Assembly (NCBI GenBank): GCA_019751875.1
Contig: JAIEMV010000005.1
Location: 62,001 to 126,000 of the forward strand
DNA length: 64,000 bases
Direction of reading: 5' to 3'
DNA from: Hyphomicrobium sp.
Lineage (GTDB): Bacteria > Pseudomonadota > Alphaproteobacteria > Rhizobiales > Hyphomicrobiaceae
In this document: piece by piece, positions 60,525 through 64,000 of the stretch
How positions within the stretch are numbered: position 1 is the first letter of the stretch
Layout: each line of letters opens with the position of its first letter
Notes under the pieces: generated by a model
Databases searched by the model: none
What the model was told of the DNA's origin: nothing
What the model saw: only the letters and a program-made list of their open reading frames with translations
Translations under genes and position numbers: made by a program

Positions 60525-61607
60525 ATGACCGCCCTGCCTGAAGAAAAGCTGGAAAAGCTGCTGGAACGCTGGGAATCCATCCAGTCGGAACTCAACCAGG
60601 GCGCGAGCCCGGCCGTTTACGCCAAGCTGACCAAGGAATTTGCCGATATCAGTCCCGTCGTGGGGGCCATCCGCCGCCTGCGCGCCACACGTGAAGAAGC
60701 AGCCGACCTCGAAGCCATGCTGCGCGACCCGTCGGCCGACACGGACATGGCGACCCTTGCCCGGGAAGAACTGGAAACGCTCCAGCCGCGCATCGCTGAG
60801 CAGGAGCAGGAGCTGAAAATTCTGCTGCTACCCAAGGATGCCGCCGATGAGCGCAGCGCGATTGTCGAAGTCCGCGCCGGAACCGGCGGTGACGAAGCCG
60901 CTCTTTTTGCAGCCGATTTGTTCCGCATGTATCAGCGCTACGCCGATCTCAACGGCTGGACGTGCGAAATCATTTCGATGTCCGAAAATGACCTTGGCGG
61001 CTACCGCGAGATTATTGCGTCGATCACCGGTCGTGGTGTGTTCTCCAAGCTCAAGTACGAAAGTGGTGTGCACCGCGTGCAGCGCGTTCCCGCCACCGAA
61101 AACCAGGGCCGCATTCACACATCGGCCGCGACCGTCGCGGTTCTGCCCGAAGCCGAGGACGTCGATATCGAGATCCGCCCCGAAGACATTCGCATCGATA
61201 CGATGCGCGCCTCCGGCGCCGGCGGCCAGCACGTCAACAAGACGGATAGCGCAGTCCGCATTACCCACCTCCCCACCGGCATCATCGTCGTATCGGCCGA
61301 AAAATCGCAGCACCAGAACCGTAAACTCGCGATGCAGGTCCTGCGCTCGCGCCTCTATGAGACCGAGCGCGATAAGGTCGATACGGCCCGCAGCGAGGCG
61401 CGCAAATCACAGGTCGGTTCGGGCGACCGCTCACAACGCATCCGGACTTACAACTTCCCGCAAGGCCGCGTCACCGATCACCGGATCAATCTCACAGTGC
61501 ACAACATCGAGCGGGTGATGGAGGGACCGGGCCTTGGAGAGATCATCGATGCGCTCGTCACGCAGCGGCAGGCCGAACTGTTGGCGGATTTCGAGAACAA
61601 TGCCTGA
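60525..61607 (+). CDS. prfA: Peptide chain release factor 1
   Basis: A 360-residue class I release factor recognising UAA and UAG. The codon-reading tripeptide PAT is at 189-191 ([19 protein letters not shown]), and the catalytic GGQ at 233-235 ([16 protein letters not shown]). The start [23 protein letters not shown] is typical. It overlaps prmC by 8 bp at its end, coupling it with the enzyme that methylates its GGQ glutamine. Confidence 0.97.
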   Translation: MTALPEEKLEKLLERWESIQSELNQGASPAVYAKLTKEFADISPVVGAIRRLRATREEAADLEAMLRDPSADTDMATLAREELETLQPRIAEQEQELKILLLPKDAADERSAIVEVRAGTGGDEAALFAADLFRMYQRYADLNGWTCEIISMSENDLGGYREIIASITGRGVFSKLKYESGVHRVQRVPATENQGRIHTSAATVAVLPEAEDVDIEIRPEDIRIDTMRASGAGGQHVNKTDSAVRITHLPTGIIVVSAEKSQHQNRKLAMQVLRSRLYETERDKVDTARSEARKSQVGSGDRSQRIRTYNFPQGRVTDHRINLTVHNIERVMEGPGLGEIIDALVTQRQAELLADFENNA

Positions 61608-62493
61608 GACAATCTCCGGCTTCGAAGGCATGCCGCTTTCCGTCGTACGCCGCACTATACGAACGACGCTGTCGGAGGCAGGCTTCAGCGAAGTCGAACG
61701 CGAGGCGCGTCTTCTGCTGCAACACGCAACGGCGTTGATGCCGGAACAACTGTTGCTCAGTGACGCGCGCCTGCTGACTGACGGTGAAGCAAAGAGCCTT
61801 GCTGACGCCCTGACGCGCCGCCTGGCACATGAGCCGCTGTCACGCATCCGTGGCGAACGCGCCTTCTATGGCCGCGCATTCGAGATCACACCGGCCGTGC
61901 TGGATCCGAGGCCGGAAACCGAGACGCTGATTGACCTCGTCCTGCAATGGGCGGACGAAAGCGGCGGTCGCAACCGCCCGCTCAACATCATCGACATCGG
62001 AACGGGGTCCGGCGCTATGCTCATCACGCTCCTCGCCGAACTACCGCGCGCAATGGGTCTTGGCACGGACGTGTCGCCGGAAGCGTTGCAGGTTGCGCGA
62101 AACAATGCGATCCGCAATGCCGTGGCTGGCCGGGCACGGTTCGAACTGGCGCACGCACTCGACGGCATCGTCGGCCCGTTCGACATTCTCGTCTCCAACC
62201 CACCCTACATTCCAAGCGCCGACGTTCTGACACTCGAGGCCGCCGTGCGCGACTACGATCCGGCGCTGGCCCTCGACGGCGGTCCCGACGGCCTGCGCAT
62301 CTACAGGCAAATCGCCGCCCGGGCCGGAGCGGTGGTCCCATCTGGGCTCATCGCCCTCGAAGTTGGGGCAGGCCAGGCCGCAGATGTCTCCCGCATCCTG
62401 ACGGAAAATGTGGAAAACCGGAGAGGCGCCCCGTGGACCCGGGCAGATCTGGGCGGACACGACCGGACTGTGGCGCTGCTGACACAATGCTAA
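61600..62493 (+). CDS. prmC: Release factor glutamine methyltransferase PrmC
   Basis: A 297-residue SAM-dependent methyltransferase that N5-methylates the Gln of the GGQ motif in release factors. The catalytic NPPY is at 200-203 ([11 protein letters not shown]); the SAM loop is [11 protein letters not shown]. The N-terminal helical domain is complete. The ATG at 61600 lies within the last codons of prfA, a typical coupling. Confidence 0.95.
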   Translation: MPETISGFEGMPLSVVRRTIRTTLSEAGFSEVEREARLLLQHATALMPEQLLLSDARLLTDGEAKSLADALTRRLAHEPLSRIRGERAFYGRAFEITPAVLDPRPETETLIDLVLQWADESGGRNRPLNIIDIGTGSGAMLITLLAELPRAMGLGTDVSPEALQVARNNAIRNAVAGRARFELAHALDGIVGPFDILVSNPPYIPSADVLTLEAAVRDYDPALALDGGPDGLRIYRQIAARAGAVVPSGLIALEVGAGQAADVSRILTENVENRRGAPWTRADLGGHDRTVALLTQC

Positions 62494-62986
62494 CCCTGCG
62501 CGCGAAAAGTATTGGAATCGGGAGGCAAGCGGGGTAGTGTTCTCCCAACAGCAATACACCTCCGGCAGACGAACGAGGGCAACTTGCCGTCTGGGGGCCC
62601 GGGGTGTCAGATGCCATGATGGGGCTTACGGTCGGCAAGGGTCCGACTGCTCCCGGCGAGCGCCGCTCCGGCAGGCGAGTAGCCATCGAGCCAATTCCGA
62701 CACGATGAAGCAGCTGTCCAGTTGATCACAGTCGTGCGTTCACTCTCCGCTTCGTTTCCGGCGACGGGTCTTGACCTGCAGCGTCCGGCGAAACGGGAAG
62801 TTCTGGGTCTGAGACCGCTTTTATGGTCCTGAGGCCCCGGAAACCAGGTCGAAGCCAGGTCGCCGCTTATGGCCCTGGAACGAACTGCGCTACGCGCAAA
62901 CCCCGTTTGGGACGCGCCGTGCAGCCGCCTTAGCCAAACGACAACACGTATTCGATAACCAGTTACATAGGTTGAGATTGGAGCCC
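62494..62986. other. Gene-free region before the DUF4167 gene
   Basis: These 493 bp contain no gene I can support. Several complementary GC-rich segments and two short CCAGGTCG repeats near 62846 suggest a structured leader or small RNA, but I recognise no known RNA family. A -35-like TTGACC lies near 62772 without a clear -10. Confidence 0.4.
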
Positions 62987-63973
62987 ATGAGGCAGGGACA
63001 GCAGAACCGCAGAGGCCGCGGCCGCAACAACAATAATCAGAACAACAATCAGCAGCGCAAAGGCCAGAACCCGCTGACGCGGAGCTTCGAAAGTAACGGT
63101 CCCGATGTGAAACTGCGCGGAACGCCCGCTCACATCGCCGAAAAATATATGTCGCTGGCGCGCGATGCCCAGTCGTCCGGCGATCCGGTTCTGGCTGAAA
63201 ATTATCTCCAGCATGCCGAGCATTATAATCGGATTATTATGGCCTACCGCGAACAGCAGGTGAGCCAGGGCGGCGCCGATCCCGGCTACAACGGCAACTT
63301 TACGCCCCAGAACCGCGGCGATGGCTACGGTAATGAGGATGTCGAGGAGGGCTTTGACGGCCAGACGGATGCCCCGATGGTGGCCCGTCAATTCGGCGGC
63401 GAGCAGCCGCGCATGCCGGAAGGCGGTGGCGAACGCCGCTACGAGGATCGCCCTCAGCGCTCGCACGAACATCGCCCCCATCACCAGGGCCGCGACCGCG
63501 ATCGCGATCGTGGGTACCAGGGGGATCGCGGCGGCTACCGCGATCGTCACGATCGCGGTGATCGCCCCGACCGCCAGTTCGACCGGAACGACCGCCCCGA
63601 ACGAACGGACCGGCCGGAGAGATTCGATCGTCACGATCGATCCGATCGTCCTGACCGAGGCGAACCGCGCTTGGATCGCGATCGGCCAGAGCGTTCAGAC
63701 CGGCCAGAGCGTTCAGACCGGCCAGAGCGGACGGATCGGCCTGAGCGTTTTGAGCGTCCGCCGCAGCCGGCAGCCGACGTACAACCGCGCACAGAATCAA
63801 GCATCCCGCCGCGCCGCCGCGAACGTCCTGCCGGTGATCGCTTGCCGGCCGAGGCGCACGAGCAGCCTGAATTCCTGCGCCGTCCGGTCCGCCGTCCTCG
63901 CCGCGAAGACAACGATGAGCCGGTCGTGAGCGCACCAGCGCCCGCGGTCGCCGCATCGGAAGAGAGCGAATAG
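62987..63973 (+). CDS. DUF4167 family protein with long Arg/Asp-rich tail
   Basis: A 328-residue protein. The conserved DUF4167 head (about 1-85) begins with a basic QGQQNRRGRGRNNNN stretch and has LTRSFESNGPDVKLRGTPAHIAEKYMSLARDAQSSGDPVLAENYLQHAEHYNRII, typical of Hyphomicrobiales. The remaining about 240 residues are disordered and rich in Arg, Asp, Glu and Pro, including four tandem RPERSD-type units from an 18-bp DNA repeat. Such RNA-binding-like proteins are placed next to prmC in the order; function unknown. GGAG precedes the ATG at 62987. A TTG five codons earlier is also in frame. Confidence 0.85.
   Translation: MRQGQQNRRGRGRNNNNQNNNQQRKGQNPLTRSFESNGPDVKLRGTPAHIAEKYMSLARDAQSSGDPVLAENYLQHAEHYNRIIMAYREQQVSQGGADPGYNGNFTPQNRGDGYGNEDVEEGFDGQTDAPMVARQFGGEQPRMPEGGGERRYEDRPQRSHEHRPHHQGRDRDRDRGYQGDRGGYRDRHDRGDRPDRQFDRNDRPERTDRPERFDRHDRSDRPDRGEPRLDRDRPERSDRPERSDRPERTDRPERFERPPQPAADVQPRTESSIPPRRRERPAGDRLPAEAHEQPEFLRRPVRRPRREDNDEPVVSAPAPAVAASEESE
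63683..63754 (+). repeat. Four tandem 18-bp repeats in the DUF4167 gene
   Basis: Copies start at 63683, 63701, 63719 and 63737. The first two are identical (CGGCCAGAGCGTTCAGAC) and the last two diverge. Each encodes RPER plus two residues. The unit length keeps frame, so copy-number change would lengthen or shorten the disordered tail. Confidence 0.85.
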
Positions 63974-64000
63974 GCTCCGCCCCGCAGACGTGTCGACGAA

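Overview
This window is 64 kb of a high-GC alphaproteobacterial chromosome, most likely from the order Hyphomicrobiales (Rhizobiales). The evidence is gene content and order: a bioBFDA-bioZ cluster, an xerD / aroK-aroB junction, dnaJ-like / cobS / cobT, rpmB / DUF3108 / Suv3-like helicase / S4 protein / fdxA / carD, ubiG divergent from lysC, and ptsP / hypothetical / prfA / prmC / DUF4167. These neighbourhoods are familiar from that order. The genus cannot be fixed from the sequence alone. There is no rRNA or tRNA gene, prophage, insertion sequence or CRISPR array that I can support.

Layout. 1-4.6 kb: the end of an FucP-type sugar permease, a TetR regulator, small exported or membrane proteins, a PrpE-like phosphatase, and a 1.2 kb gene-free stretch packed with palindromic elements. 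4.6-9.7 kb: a tightly packed minus-strand biotin operon that includes bioZ, which supplies pimeloyl-ACP. 9.9-15.5 kb: envelope and stress genes (a PliI-type lysozyme inhibitor, an L,D-transpeptidase, PhoX phosphatase, a nitrilase-family amidase, glutaredoxin). 15.6-24.9 kb: ComF, a methyltransferase, proline iminopeptidase, XerD, aroK, aroB and a CorC-type transporter. 25.1-28.8 kb: cobT, cobS and a J-domain protein. 29-32 kb: BolA and small exported proteins. 32-39.5 kb: rpmB through carD, a translation and transcription housekeeping block. 39.6-54.8 kb: a more accessory region with a thermonuclease, a 1447-residue RTX protein, a membrane hydrolase, HdeD, bactofilin, a second CorC protein, a B12-radical SAM enzyme, a Crp/Fnr regulator and an HWE histidine kinase. 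54.9-64 kb: ubiG, lysC, ptsP, prfA, prmC and a DUF4167 protein.

The least explained signals are non-coding. Two arrays of 39-bp hairpin units (24961-25127 and 29300-29529) sit at the 3' ends of convergent genes on either side of the dnaJ-cobS-cobT operon, and the two arrays differ by compensatory base pairs. The rpmB transcript appears to begin with a 10-bp hairpin followed by a U-rich tract, directly downstream of a near-consensus promoter, which suggests attenuation. A perfect 10-bp dyad lies at the expected start site of a DUF2852 gene, with a related dyad 75 bp upstream. A 50-codon frame links the S4-protein gene to fdxA through overlapping stop and start codons. The carD gene carries a 210-residue Ala/Lys/Pro tail resembling histone H1.

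All calls come from reading the sequence. Family names rest on recognised motifs and gene neighbourhood, and no database search was run.
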